Below the pieces are notes generated by a model. It was not told the DNA's origin. It ran no database searches and was given only the letters and a program-made list of their open reading frames with translations. Below, piece by piece: positions 42,008-49,461 of a stretch of 64,000 bases of DNA (position 1 is its first letter; each line of letters opens with the position of its first letter). Source of the stretch: Nocardioides silvaticus (GTDB lineage: Bacteria; Actinomycetota; Actinomycetes; Propionibacteriales; Nocardioidaceae); NCBI RefSeq assembly GCF_003160695.1, contig NZ_QGDD01000006.1, forward strand, positions 186,001 through 250,000. Reading direction: 5' to 3'. A program made the translations under genes and the position numbers.

Positions 42008-42946
42008 ATGACATCCGCCGTCGACGAGGCGCAGCTCGAAGCCGGCTTCCAGGCGACGATCGACCGCAAGGACCGCATCGAACCGCGCGACTGGATGCCG
42101 GACGCCTACCGCAGGACGTTGGTCCGGCAGGTCGCCCAGCACGCCCACTCGGAGATCATCGGGATGCAGCCGGAGGGCAGCTGGATCGGCCGGGCGCCGT
42201 CGCTGCGGCGCAAGGCGATCTTGCTGGCGAAGGTGCAGGACGAGGCCGGCCACGGGCTCTACCTCTACTCCGCCACCGAGACGCTCGGGGTCTCCCGGGA
42301 CGAGCTGACCGAGATGCTCATCTCCGGGCGGCAGAAGTACTCCTCGATCTTCAACTACCCCGCGCTGTCGTACGCCGACGTCGGCACCATCGGCTGGCTC
42401 GTCGACGGCGCCGCGATCTGCAACCAGGTGCCGCTGTGCCGCACGTCCTTCGGTCCCTACGGCCGGGCGATGATCCGGATCTGCAAGGAGGAGTCCTTCC
42501 ACCAGCGGCAGGGCTATGAGCTGCTGATGACGATGATGCGCGGCACCGACGAGCAGCGGGCGATGGTGCAGGAGTCGGTGAACCGGTTCTGGAAGCCCGC
42601 GCTGATGATGTTCGGCCCGCCCGACGCCGAGTCCGCCAACACCGAGCAGTCGATGGCGTGGGGCATCAAGACGCACACCAACGACGAGCTGCGGGCCCGG
42701 TTCATCGAGATGACCGCGCCGCAGGCCGAGGCGCTCGGCGTCACGTTGCCGGACAACGAGCTCGACTGGGACGAGTTCTGGACGGTGGTGAAGGGCGGCG
42801 GGCCCTGCAACGAGCAGCGGATCGCGCATCGCAAGCAGGCCTGGGACGACGGTGCCTGGGTGCGGGAGGCGGCCGCGGCGTTCGCGGGTCTCGATACGTC
42901 CTCGCCCAGGGGCTCGGACTACTCGATCACCGGGAGGCAGTCATGA
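42008..42946 (+). CDS. paaA: 1,2-phenylacetyl-CoA epoxidase, catalytic subunit A
   Basis: Encodes 312 residues from ATG 42008, preceded by GGGAGG. The di-iron ligands of the ferritin-like bacterial multicomponent monooxygenase fold are seen in [20 protein letters not shown] and [16 protein letters not shown], that is, two E-x2-H motifs. It introduces the epoxide into the ring of phenylacetyl-CoA as part of PaaABCE. The C-terminal 19 or so residues ([19 protein letters not shown]) are not family sequence; they are translated from the dispersed repeat at 42886-42934. Start of the operon. Confidence 0.96.
   Translation: MTSAVDEAQLEAGFQATIDRKDRIEPRDWMPDAYRRTLVRQVAQHAHSEIIGMQPEGSWIGRAPSLRRKAILLAKVQDEAGHGLYLYSATETLGVSRDELTEMLISGRQKYSSIFNYPALSYADVGTIGWLVDGAAICNQVPLCRTSFGPYGRAMIRICKEESFHQRQGYELLMTMMRGTDEQRAMVQESVNRFWKPALMMFGPPDAESANTEQSMAWGIKTHTNDELRARFIEMTAPQAEALGVTLPDNELDWDEFWTVVKGGGPCNEQRIAHRKQAWDDGAWVREAAAAFAGLDTSSPRGSDYSITGRQS
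42886..42934 (+). repeat. Dispersed repeat, long form, copy R4, at the paaA 3' end
   Basis: It begins GGGTCTCGATACGTCCTCGC and ends CTCGATCACCGGG. It is the same long form as the first part of the YyaL-gene repeat at 55799-55931 and reads in frame to supply the end of PaaA. Confidence 0.7.
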
Positions 42947-43236
42947 CCGGGGTCCGGGCCGAGTGGCCGCTCTACGAGGTGTTCGTGCGCGGGAAGCGCG
43001 GGCTCAACCACGTGCACGTCGGGTCGCTGCACGCGCCGGACGACCAGATGGCGGTGCGGCACGCGCGCGACGTCTACACCCGCCGCAACGAGGGCGTCTC
43101 GATCTGGGTGGTGCGGTCCGACGCGATCACCGCCTCCAGCCCGGACGAGAAGGACCCGCTGTTCGCCCCGAGCGGCGACAAGGTCTACCGGCACCCGACG
43201 TTCTACGACATCCCCCACGACGTCCCCCACATGTAG
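42943..43236 (+). CDS. paaB: 1,2-phenylacetyl-CoA epoxidase, subunit B
   Basis: Encodes 97 residues from ATG 42943, overlapping the paaA stop as ATGA. The short PaaB pattern is complete: [50 protein letters not shown]...[23 protein letters not shown]. It is a structural subunit that bridges the PaaAC heterodimers. Confidence 0.96.
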   Translation: MTGVRAEWPLYEVFVRGKRGLNHVHVGSLHAPDDQMAVRHARDVYTRRNEGVSIWVVRSDAITASSPDEKDPLFAPSGDKVYRHPTFYDIPHDVPHM

Positions 43237-43257
43237 GTCTCGACAAGCTCGACCACC
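43236..43257 (+). repeat. Dispersed short repeat, copy R5, between paaB and paaC
   Basis: GGTCTCGACAAGCTCGACC plus ACC fills most of the 29-base paaB-paaC gap, overlapping the last base of the paaB stop codon. As at 8847-8867 it displaces any strong ribosome binding site. Confidence 0.7.
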
Positions 43258-43265
43258 AAGGAACC

Positions 43266-44117
43266 ATGACCATCCACACCCACCAGCCCGGCGAGCACGA
43301 GAGCGCCTACGACGGCCTGCTCGTCAACGACGCCCATTGGGCCTTCGGCACAGACTTCGAAGACCCGCTCGCCGGCGTGGACACCACGGTCCCCGACGGG
43401 ATCGACGCGGCCGAGCTCGCGTCGTACTGCCTCGCGCTCGGGGACGACGCCCTCGTCCTGTCGCACCGGCTCTCGGAGTGGTGCAGCCGCGCGCCCGACC
43501 TCGAGGAGGACATCGCGCTCGCCAACATCGCGCTGGACCTCCTCGGGCAGGCGCGGCTGCTGCTCGCCCGCGCCGCTGCCGCCGACCCGTCGGTCGTGCC
43601 GACGTTGCCCGAGGGCTCGCCGGTGCCCCCCGAGGACGCGCTCGCGTTCTTTCGCGACGACCGCGCGTTCCGCAACGTGCCGCTCGTCGAGCTGCCCAAC
43701 GGCGACTTCGCCGAGACCGTCTGCCGGGTCCTGGTCTTCGCGACCCACCGGCTCGCCCTGTTCGAGCGGCTCGCGGCGCACCCGGACGCGGTGCTGAGCG
43801 CCGTGGCTGCGAAGGGCGTGAAGGAGCTGACCTACCACCGCGACTTCGCCGGTCGGTGGTTCGTCGTGCTGGCCGGTGGCACCGAGGAGTCGCGTCGGCG
43901 GCTCGAGGCCGGGCTCGCGCGGGTGTGGGCGCACCGGCACGAGCTGGGCGTGGACGCCGAGGCCGACGGGGTGCTGGCGCACGTGCTCGCGACCGCCGGG
44001 GTCGCCGAGCCCGACGTCCGGCCGGTCGTGACCGACGGCGGCCACACCGAGCACCTGGGCCGGATGCTCGCCGAGATGCAGAGCGTCGCCCGGGCTCACC
44101 CGAGGGGGCTGTGGTGA
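43266..44117 (+). CDS. paaC: 1,2-phenylacetyl-CoA epoxidase, subunit C
   Basis: Encodes 283 residues from ATG 43266. It is the non-catalytic ferritin-like partner of PaaA: LALGDDALVLSHRLSEWCSRAPDLEEDIALANIALDLLGQARLLLARAA, FRNVPLVELPNGDFAETVCRVLVFATHRLALFERLA and KGVKELTYHRDFAGRWFVVLAGGTEESRRR. Needed for PaaA activity and substrate binding. A GTGA overlap with paaD follows. Confidence 0.95.
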   Translation: MTIHTHQPGEHESAYDGLLVNDAHWAFGTDFEDPLAGVDTTVPDGIDAAELASYCLALGDDALVLSHRLSEWCSRAPDLEEDIALANIALDLLGQARLLLARAAAADPSVVPTLPEGSPVPPEDALAFFRDDRAFRNVPLVELPNGDFAETVCRVLVFATHRLALFERLAAHPDAVLSAVAAKGVKELTYHRDFAGRWFVVLAGGTEESRRRLEAGLARVWAHRHELGVDAEADGVLAHVLATAGVAEPDVRPVVTDGGHTEHLGRMLAEMQSVARAHPRGLW

Positions 44118-44608
44118 CGGCGTGGGAGGTCGCGGCCACGGTCGTCGACCCGGAGCTGCCGATGCTGACCCTGGCCGACCTCGGCGTGCTGCGCGAGGTC
44201 GAGGAGGACGGCGGCGCGGTGGTCGTCGCGATCACGCCGACCTACTCCGGCTGCCCGGCGATGGCGACGATGCGTGACGACCTGGTCCGGCGCCTGCAGG
44301 AGGAGGGGTACGACGACGTGCAGGTCCGGGTCGCCCTCGACCCGCCGTGGACGACGGACTGGATCACACCGGAGGGACGCCGGGCGCTGGCCGAGCACGG
44401 GATCTCGCCTCCGGCGGTCTCGACCGGCGCGACCGACAGGAGGGGACCCGTGCCGATCCGGCTCTCGCCCACCCGGCGGGCGGTGTCGTGCCCCCGGTGC
44501 ACGTCGGGCGACGTCGCGCTGGTCAGCGAGTTCGGGTCCACCGCGTGCAAGGCGATGTACCGCTGCCGGGCCTGCCTCGAGCCCTTCGACCACGTGAAGG
44601 AGATCTGA
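44114..44608 (+). CDS. paaD: Phenylacetate epoxidase maturation protein D
   Basis: Encodes 164 residues from GTG 44114. The N-terminal MIP18/DUF59 domain has VVDPELPMLTLADLGVLREV and TYSGCPAMATMRDDL (the conserved Cys is present). The C-terminal zinc ribbon has CPRCTSGDV and CKAMYRCRAC. It assists iron-sulfur cluster insertion, most likely into PaaE. Confidence 0.94.
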   Translation: MTAWEVAATVVDPELPMLTLADLGVLREVEEDGGAVVVAITPTYSGCPAMATMRDDLVRRLQEEGYDDVQVRVALDPPWTTDWITPEGRRALAEHGISPPAVSTGATDRRGPVPIRLSPTRRAVSCPRCTSGDVALVSEFGSTACKAMYRCRACLEPFDHVKEI

Positions 44609-44609
44609 G

Positions 44610-45656
44610 GTGTTCCACGAGCTCGCCGTCGCGGACGTCGAGCGGCTGACCGACGACGCGGTGGCGGTGACCTTCGACGTGCCCGACGACCTGCGCGACG
44701 TCTTCGACTTCCAGGCCGGCCAGTCGCTGACCCTGCGGCGCGTGGTCGACGGCGCCGAGCACCGTCGTACCTACTCCATCTGCGCGCCCGTCGGCGCCCG
44801 ACCCCGCATCGGCGTCCGGGAGATCCCGGGCGGCCTGTTCTCGGGCTGGCTGGTCCACCAGGTGCGGCCGGGGGACCGGGTCGAGGTGCAGCCGCCGTCC
44901 GGGAGCTTCCGCGCCGACCCGGCCGCGGGCGGCCGGCACCTCTGCATCGCCGCAGGCTCGGGCATCACGCCGATGCTGTCGATCGCCTCGTCGCTGCTCG
45001 GCAACCCCGACACCGCACTGACGCTGATCTACGGCAACCGCACGACGACGTCGGTGATGTTCGCCGAGGAGCTCGCGGACCTCAAGGACGCCCACCACGG
45101 GCAGCTGGACCTCATGCACGTGCTGTCGCGCGAGCCCCGCGACGTCGACCTGTTCTCCGGACGGCTCGACGCCGCCCGGCTGCGCCGTCTGCTCACCCTG
45201 CTGGTGCCGGTCGGCCAGGTCGACCACGTCTGGCTGTGCGGACCGTTCGGCATGCTCGCCGACGCCCGCGCGGTGCTGGCGGAGCTCGGCGTGCCCGACG
45301 AGCGCATCCACTTCGAGCTGTTCCACGTCGACGAGCCGCCGCCGCAGCTGCGCCACCCCGACCGCGTGGTCGACGGCGTCACCAGCGAGGTGACCGTCAC
45401 CATCGACGGACGTACGACGACCACGCCGATGGAGCGCGGCCGGACCATCCTCGACGGCGCCCAGGAGGTGCGCAGCGACCTGCCGTTCGCCTGCAAGGGT
45501 GGCGTGTGCGGCACCTGTCGCGCGAAGGTGCGCTCCGGCGAGGTCGAGATGGTCCGCAACTACGCCCTCGAGCCCGACGAGGTCGACCGCGGCTTCGTCC
45601 TGACCTGCCAGACCTTCCCGGTCAGCCCCGATGTCACCGTCGACTACGACGCCTAG
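44610..45656 (+). CDS. paaE: Phenylacetyl-CoA epoxidase reductase subunit E
   Basis: Encodes 348 residues from GTG 44610. Order of domains: FAD-binding barrel (RRTYSICAP), NAD-binding lobe (CIAAGSGITPMLSIASSLL, LCGPFGMLADARAVL), and a C-terminal plant-type [2Fe-2S] ferredoxin domain with LPFACKGGVCGTCRAKVRSGEVEM and the fourth Cys in VLTCQTFP. It passes electrons from NADPH to the PaaAC di-iron centre. Confidence 0.95.
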   Translation: MFHELAVADVERLTDDAVAVTFDVPDDLRDVFDFQAGQSLTLRRVVDGAEHRRTYSICAPVGARPRIGVREIPGGLFSGWLVHQVRPGDRVEVQPPSGSFRADPAAGGRHLCIAAGSGITPMLSIASSLLGNPDTALTLIYGNRTTTSVMFAEELADLKDAHHGQLDLMHVLSREPRDVDLFSGRLDAARLRRLLTLLVPVGQVDHVWLCGPFGMLADARAVLAELGVPDERIHFELFHVDEPPPQLRHPDRVVDGVTSEVTVTIDGRTTTTPMERGRTILDGAQEVRSDLPFACKGGVCGTCRAKVRSGEVEMVRNYALEPDEVDRGFVLTCQTFPVSPDVTVDYDA

Positions 45657-45666
45657 GAGAGAACGC

Positions 45667-46509
45667 ATGCCCGCCAGCACCGCCAGCACCGACAGCACCG
45701 ACAGCACCGACAGCACCGACGACACTGCCCCGGTCCTCGTCGATCGCGAGGGAGCGGTGGCCACCGTGACCCTCAACCGGCCCGACAGCTACAACGCGCT
45801 GTCGCTGGAGCTGAAGAAGGCGCTGGTCACTGCGCTCGAGACGGTCGCGGAGGACACCGACGTCCGCGCGGTCGTGCTCACCGGCGCCGGCCGCGCGTTC
45901 TGCGTGGGCCAAGCCCTCGGCGAGCACGCCGAGGCGCTCGAGGCCGACCCGGACCACGCGTTCGACACCGTTGCCCTGCACTACTCGCCGATCGTGACCG
46001 CGCTCGCGACGATGCCGAAGCCGGTCGTCGCGGCGGTCAACGGCGCCTGCGTGGGCGCCGGCTTTGGCTTCGCGCTGGCCTGCGACCTCCGGGTGTTCGC
46101 GGCCGGCGCCACGCTCGGCACGGCGTTCTCCGGCATCGGGCTCACCTGCGACTCGGGGTTGGCCGCGACCCTGCCCCGCGCGGTCGGCGAGGCCCGTGCT
46201 CGCGAGCTGGTGCTCCTCGCCCGCAACTTCACGCCCGAGGAGGCCACGGGCTGGGGGATCGCCGGCGAGGTCGTGCCGCCGGAGGAGGTCGCCACTGCGG
46301 CCGCGAGGATCGCCGCCCAGCTGGCTGCCGGCCCGACCGTCGCCTATGCCGAGTCCAAGCGGCTGCTCGCCCTCGGCATGGACCGGCCGCTGGTCGACGT
46401 GCTCGGTGAGGAGGCCGTCGGCCAGGCACGCTGCGGGCGCACCCGTGACCACGCCGGCGCGGTGACTGCCTTCCTCAACCGCGAGAAGCCGACCTTCAAC
46501 GGGAGCTGA
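45667..46509 (+). CDS. paaG: Enoyl-CoA hydratase/isomerase, PaaG-like
   Basis: Encodes 280 residues from ATG 45667, with GGAGAG upstream. The crotonase fold is shown by AVATVTLNRPDSYNALSLELKKAL, GAGRAFCVGQALGEHAEA (oxyanion hole) and NGACVGAGFGFALACDLRV. AFSGIGLTCDSGLAATLPRAVGEARA carries the catalytic acid, as in PaaG; the C-terminus CGRTRDHAGAVTAFLNREKPTFNG also fits PaaG better than PaaF. It should isomerise the ring epoxide to oxepin-CoA. The N-terminal 17 residues are an unusual Ser-Thr-Asp repeat. Confidence 0.85.
   Translation: MPASTASTDSTDSTDSTDDTAPVLVDREGAVATVTLNRPDSYNALSLELKKALVTALETVAEDTDVRAVVLTGAGRAFCVGQALGEHAEALEADPDHAFDTVALHYSPIVTALATMPKPVVAAVNGACVGAGFGFALACDLRVFAAGATLGTAFSGIGLTCDSGLAATLPRAVGEARARELVLLARNFTPEEATGWGIAGEVVPPEEVATAAARIAAQLAAGPTVAYAESKRLLALGMDRPLVDVLGEEAVGQARCGRTRDHAGAVTAFLNREKPTFNGS
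45673..45717 (+). repeat. 9-bp tandem repeat in the PaaG-like N-terminus
   Basis: Five units of GMCAGCACC (two GCCAGCACC then three GACAGCACC) encode alternating Ala/Asp-Ser-Thr. The repeat lies immediately after the start codon and before the crotonase fold, so its length could vary without harming the enzyme. Confidence 0.75.
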
Positions 46510-46555
46510 TCACCGCCGATTTTGGTGGCCGGAAAGGCGCCGCGAAACTGAAGCA

Positions 46556-46984
46556 GTGAACCTTCGTCTCGGGGTGGTCGCCCTCATCCTGTCCGCGCTC
46601 GTCGCCTCTCTCGGAGCGTCGCCCGCCTCCGCTCGTGAGCTCCCGAGCGCGGCCGTGTCGGAGCGAGCCGGACACTCGCAGCACTACCACGAGCTGGCTC
46701 GCCGGGTGGCGCGCGAGATCGACTGCGTCGACTACTTCGCTCTAGGTGCGCTCATGGGCTACTACGACGGCGGGAAGTGCACCATCCGCCACGAACGCGT
46801 CAACATCCTGACGTTCAAGAATGCCGCCCAGCAGCGCCGGTTCCTCCGCGACATGGACTTCGGCCCGCGCCGCTACTGGTGGGCGAGCGGGCACGGCGCG
46901 ATCATCCTGCCCGTCGGGCGCAGTGAGAAAGCTGCCGCGCGGACCGCTGCCCGGCGCCTCCCCGGCGCTCTGAAGCGCGGCTGA
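46556..46984 (+). CDS. Small secreted protein of unknown function
   Basis: Encodes 142 residues from GTG 46556. A signal peptide (NLRLGVVALILSALVASLGASPASA, cleavage near residue 26) precedes a basic mature part of about 115 residues. Two cysteines (EIDCVDYF and GKCTIRHERVN) could pair, and a Tyr/Trp-rich segment (RRYWWASGHGAIILPVG) is notable. I recognise no family. It follows the paa operon by 46 bases but has its own signal and probably its own promoter; a strong hairpin follows it. Confidence 0.65.
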   Translation: MNLRLGVVALILSALVASLGASPASARELPSAAVSERAGHSQHYHELARRVAREIDCVDYFALGALMGYYDGGKCTIRHERVNILTFKNAAQQRRFLRDMDFGPRRYWWASGHGAIILPVGRSEKAAARTAARRLPGALKRG

Positions 46985-46991
46985 CGTTCGA

Positions 46992-47038
46992 TATTGCGGA
47001 GGATCCCATCAACCAGGTTGATGCAATCCTCCGCAATA
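46992..47038. terminator. Long hairpin, probable bidirectional terminator
   Basis: TATTGCGGAGGAT (46992-47004) pairs perfectly with ATCCTCCGCAATA (47026-47038). A second stem, CATCAA/TTGATG (47007-47012 with 47018-47023), is stacked inside. It begins 7 bases after the stop codon. The A/T-rich ends and lower GC differ from the neighbouring sequence. Confidence 0.75.
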
Positions 47039-47096
47039 CAGCGGCTGACGTGCGACGGGTCCTAGGCTTGCTGCCCCCGACTCGGAGGGAGCAGCG

Positions 47097-47855
47097 ATGA
47101 CGGCACCAGCGGTCGATCAGCAGGCGGATCAGCCGGATCACCCGGAGCAGGCGGAGGCGGCCTGGTCCGGCTGGTCGCGACGCATCGGGACAGCACTCCT
47201 CGTCGGTTGGGTGATGCTGCTCGCCTCGACCCTCCTCGTCGGGGAGCGGGAGGCGTCACCCGACAGCCTCGAGCACGCCATCGCTTCCGGCAATGTCCAG
47301 GACATCGAGGCTGCCGGCGGGCTGGGCCGCGCCAGCGGCACCGCGATGCTCGAGCTGCGCTGGCGCGACGGCATCCACCGCTACTACGCCGAGGTCCGCG
47401 AGATGCGACCGATGCGCCAGAACGACTACGTGATCGCGCGGTCCCGACCCGGGCAACCGCCCCGGGTCCGCGCAGGGCTCGTCGAGCGGCTTCAGCAGGC
47501 CTACCCCGACCTCCGGGTCGCGAAGGTCGGTGACCCCGCGCTGCCCACCGTCGAGAGCGAGCTGTTGGGCTGGCGGCTGCCGGGTTGGACCGCGGGGGTG
47601 GGACTCGTGCTCACCCTCGGCACCCTGCTGCTGCTCATCGCGGGACCGCAGCCCTGGCGCGCGACCAAGTGGGCGTGGTTCTGGCTGTCCGGGCTGGCGC
47701 CGCCGCTCGGCCAGCTGGCCTACCTTGTCGTCGGCGGCCCGACGCCGCTCGGACGGCCGCCGGCCAGGGGAGCCCGTCGGCTGACCGGCGGATGGGCCTT
47801 CCTGGTCGCGGTCCTCGTCAGTGCCGCCTTCGGCGTCACGTTCAGCATCTTCTAG
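47097..47855 (+). CDS. Membrane protein of unknown function
   Basis: Encodes 252 residues from ATG 47097. An acidic Gln/Asp-rich N-terminus is followed by one helix (IGTALLVGWVMLLASTLLV, about 30-48). Then comes a soluble extracytoplasmic domain of about 110 residues, and finally three helices (WTAGVGLVLTLGTLLLLIAG, WFWLSGLAPPLGQLAYLVVG, WAFLVAVLVSAAFGVTF). I recognise no family. It ends convergent with the SDR gene, overlapping by 4 bases. Confidence 0.65.
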   Translation: MTAPAVDQQADQPDHPEQAEAAWSGWSRRIGTALLVGWVMLLASTLLVGEREASPDSLEHAIASGNVQDIEAAGGLGRASGTAMLELRWRDGIHRYYAEVREMRPMRQNDYVIARSRPGQPPRVRAGLVERLQQAYPDLRVAKVGDPALPTVESELLGWRLPGWTAGVGLVLTLGTLLLLIAGPQPWRATKWAWFWLSGLAPPLGQLAYLVVGGPTPLGRPPARGARRLTGGWAFLVAVLVSAAFGVTFSIF

Positions 47856-48679
47856 GAGCGCTGCTCCGCCAGCCGCCGCTGCTTCGCGACGAACCGCACC
47901 GACGCCCGCTGCGTGAAGCCGGGCGCGAACCGTTGCAGGCGGTGGGCGATCCGCGCCTGCACCGGCTCGATCACCAGCGCCTCGTCGGCGGCGACGGCCG
48001 CCAGCACCCGCTGCGCCAGCGCGTCGGGATCGACCGGCCGGCGCACGCCCTGGCCCTTGAGGAAGTAGTCGCGGCCCCGCACCTTCCCGAACTCGCCCTT
48101 GTCGAGGATCGGCGTGTCCACCGCCGCCGGGCAGATCGCGATGACGCCGATGCCGTGCGCGGCGGCCTCCGAGCGCAGCGCGAGCGAGAGGCCCACGACG
48201 GCGTGCTTCGTCATGACGTACGACGTCAGCATGCCCGCCGCCATCAGCCCGCCCATCGAGGCGGTGTTGACGATGTGCCCGCTGCCCTGGCGGATCAGCT
48301 GCGGGTAGGCCGCGGCGACGCCGTGCACGACCCCGCGGATGTTGACGTCGATGATCGAGTCCCACTGCTCGAGCGTCAGGTCCTGGGTCTCGCCGATGAG
48401 GCTGATGCCGGCGTTGTTGACCATCAGGTCGAGCCGCCCGTGCTCGGCGACGGTCTCGTCGACGACCGTCTGCACGGCCGCCGCGTCGGTCACGTCGAGC
48501 TTCACGCCGTCGACGTCGCCGGGCGGCGGCTCGAGGTCGGCGGCGACCGCGATGGCGCCGGCGGCACGCAGCGCCCGCACCAGGGCCGCCCCGATGCCCG
48601 ACCCGCCGCCGGTGACGATCGCGACCTTGCCGTCGTACCACCCGTCGGGGTGCCGCGACCGACGCCCCAACCGGCTCAC
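47852..48679 (-). CDS. Short-chain dehydrogenase/reductase, second gene of the SDR pair
   Basis: Encodes 275 residues from GTG 48679, whose GTG overlaps the upstream SDR stop (GTGA). Cofactor motif AIVTGGGSGIGAALV, structural NNAG, and catalytic Ser/Tyr/Lys in NTASMGGLMAAGMLTSYVMTKHAVVGL (Y-x3-K). The Asp after strand 2 (AADLEPPPG) suggests NAD preference. The substrate is unknown; the context with a flavin monooxygenase points to an alcohol that becomes the monooxygenase's ketone. Confidence 0.87.
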   Translation of the reverse strand: MSRLGRRSRHPDGWYDGKVAIVTGGGSGIGAALVRALRAAGAIAVAADLEPPPGDVDGVKLDVTDAAAVQTVVDETVAEHGRLDLMVNNAGISLIGETQDLTLEQWDSIIDVNIRGVVHGVAAAYPQLIRQGSGHIVNTASMGGLMAAGMLTSYVMTKHAVVGLSLALRSEAAAHGIGVIAICPAAVDTPILDKGEFGKVRGRDYFLKGQGVRRPVDPDALAQRVLAAVAADEALVIEPVQARIAHRLQRFAPGFTQRASVRFVAKQRRLAEQRS

Positions 48680-49431
48680 GAGAACGCCTTCATGACGAGC
48701 CCGTGCAGGTCGGGGTAGCGCTGCAGGTGGGCGCCGCCGTTGACGTCGATGTTCTCGCCGGTGATCCAGGCGGCGTCCTCGGAGAGCAGGAACCGCAGCA
48801 GCGCAGCGATCTCGCCGGGCTCGCCGCTGCGCCCGAGCGGAGTGTTGTCGAGGTAGCCGTCGCGCACGCCGGGGATGTCCATCGCCGGTGCCGTCAGCGG
48901 GGTGACGACGAGACCGGGGGAGACGGCGTTGACCCGCACACCGCGGGGCGCGAGCTCGAGCGCGGCGACCTGGGTGAGCATCACCAGCCCGGCCTTCGCC
49001 GAGCAGTAGGCCGCCATCCCGGTGCCCGGCTGCCGTGCGTTGAGCGAGGACAGCGAGACGATCGCGCCGCCGTCGGTGACCCGTGCGCCGCCGTGCTTGA
49101 GCACGAGGAAGGCACCGGTGAGGCATACGTCGACGACCCGCCGGAACTCCGCCGCGTCGTGGTCGACGATCGCGCTCAGGGTGCTGACGCCGGCGCAGTT
49201 GACGACGCCGGTGAAGCCGCCGTGCTGTTCGACCACGGCTTCGAAGAGCGCTGCCACCGAGGGCTCGTCGGCGACGTCGACCGCGATGCCGTCGGCGGGA
49301 GGAGCGAGGTCGGCGACGACCACCTCGTGACCGTGGGCCCGGAGGTCGGCGACCGTCGCGGCGCCGATGCCGGAAGCGCCACCGATGACGACCGTGACGG
49401 CATTTTGACGCTCGTCCGATTTTATTGACAC
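48676..49431 (-). CDS. Short-chain dehydrogenase/reductase, first gene of the SDR pair
   Basis: Encodes 251 residues from GTG 49431, the only in-frame start near the beginning of the fold. VVIGGASGIGAATVADL is the cofactor loop, VNCAGVS the structural motif, and SLSSLNARQPGTGMAAYCSAKAGL holds the Ser, Tyr and Lys. The C-terminal GRSGEPGEIAALLRFLLSEDAAWITGENIDVNGG is the classical SDR end. The start codon lies inside a palindromic operator, so the transcript may be leaderless or nearly so. Confidence 0.88.
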   Translation of the reverse strand: MSIKSDERQNAVTVVIGGASGIGAATVADLRAHGHEVVVADLAPPADGIAVDVADEPSVAALFEAVVEQHGGFTGVVNCAGVSTLSAIVDHDAAEFRRVVDVCLTGAFLVLKHGGARVTDGGAIVSLSSLNARQPGTGMAAYCSAKAGLVMLTQVAALELAPRGVRVNAVSPGLVVTPLTAPAMDIPGVRDGYLDNTPLGRSGEPGEIAALLRFLLSEDAAWITGENIDVNGGAHLQRYPDLHGLVMKAFS

Positions 49432-49438
49432 GTGTCAA
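49425..49438. promoter_or_regulatory. Perfect 14-bp palindrome in the SDR-monooxygenase gap
   Basis: TTGACACGTGTCAA lies exactly at the start of the leftward SDR gene and 24 bases before the likely start of the monooxygenase. The EthR-like TetR protein of the rightward operon is the obvious candidate to bind it. Confidence 0.7.
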
Positions 49439-49461
49439 ACGTAGTCCCTACGGTGACTGGT

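Noticed and set aside
39280-42078. Minus-strand frame of 932 codons joining the TetR gene with upstream sequence
   Set aside because: Only the last 204 codons are TetR. The upstream part is out of frame with PaaZ, which is clearly the real product there.
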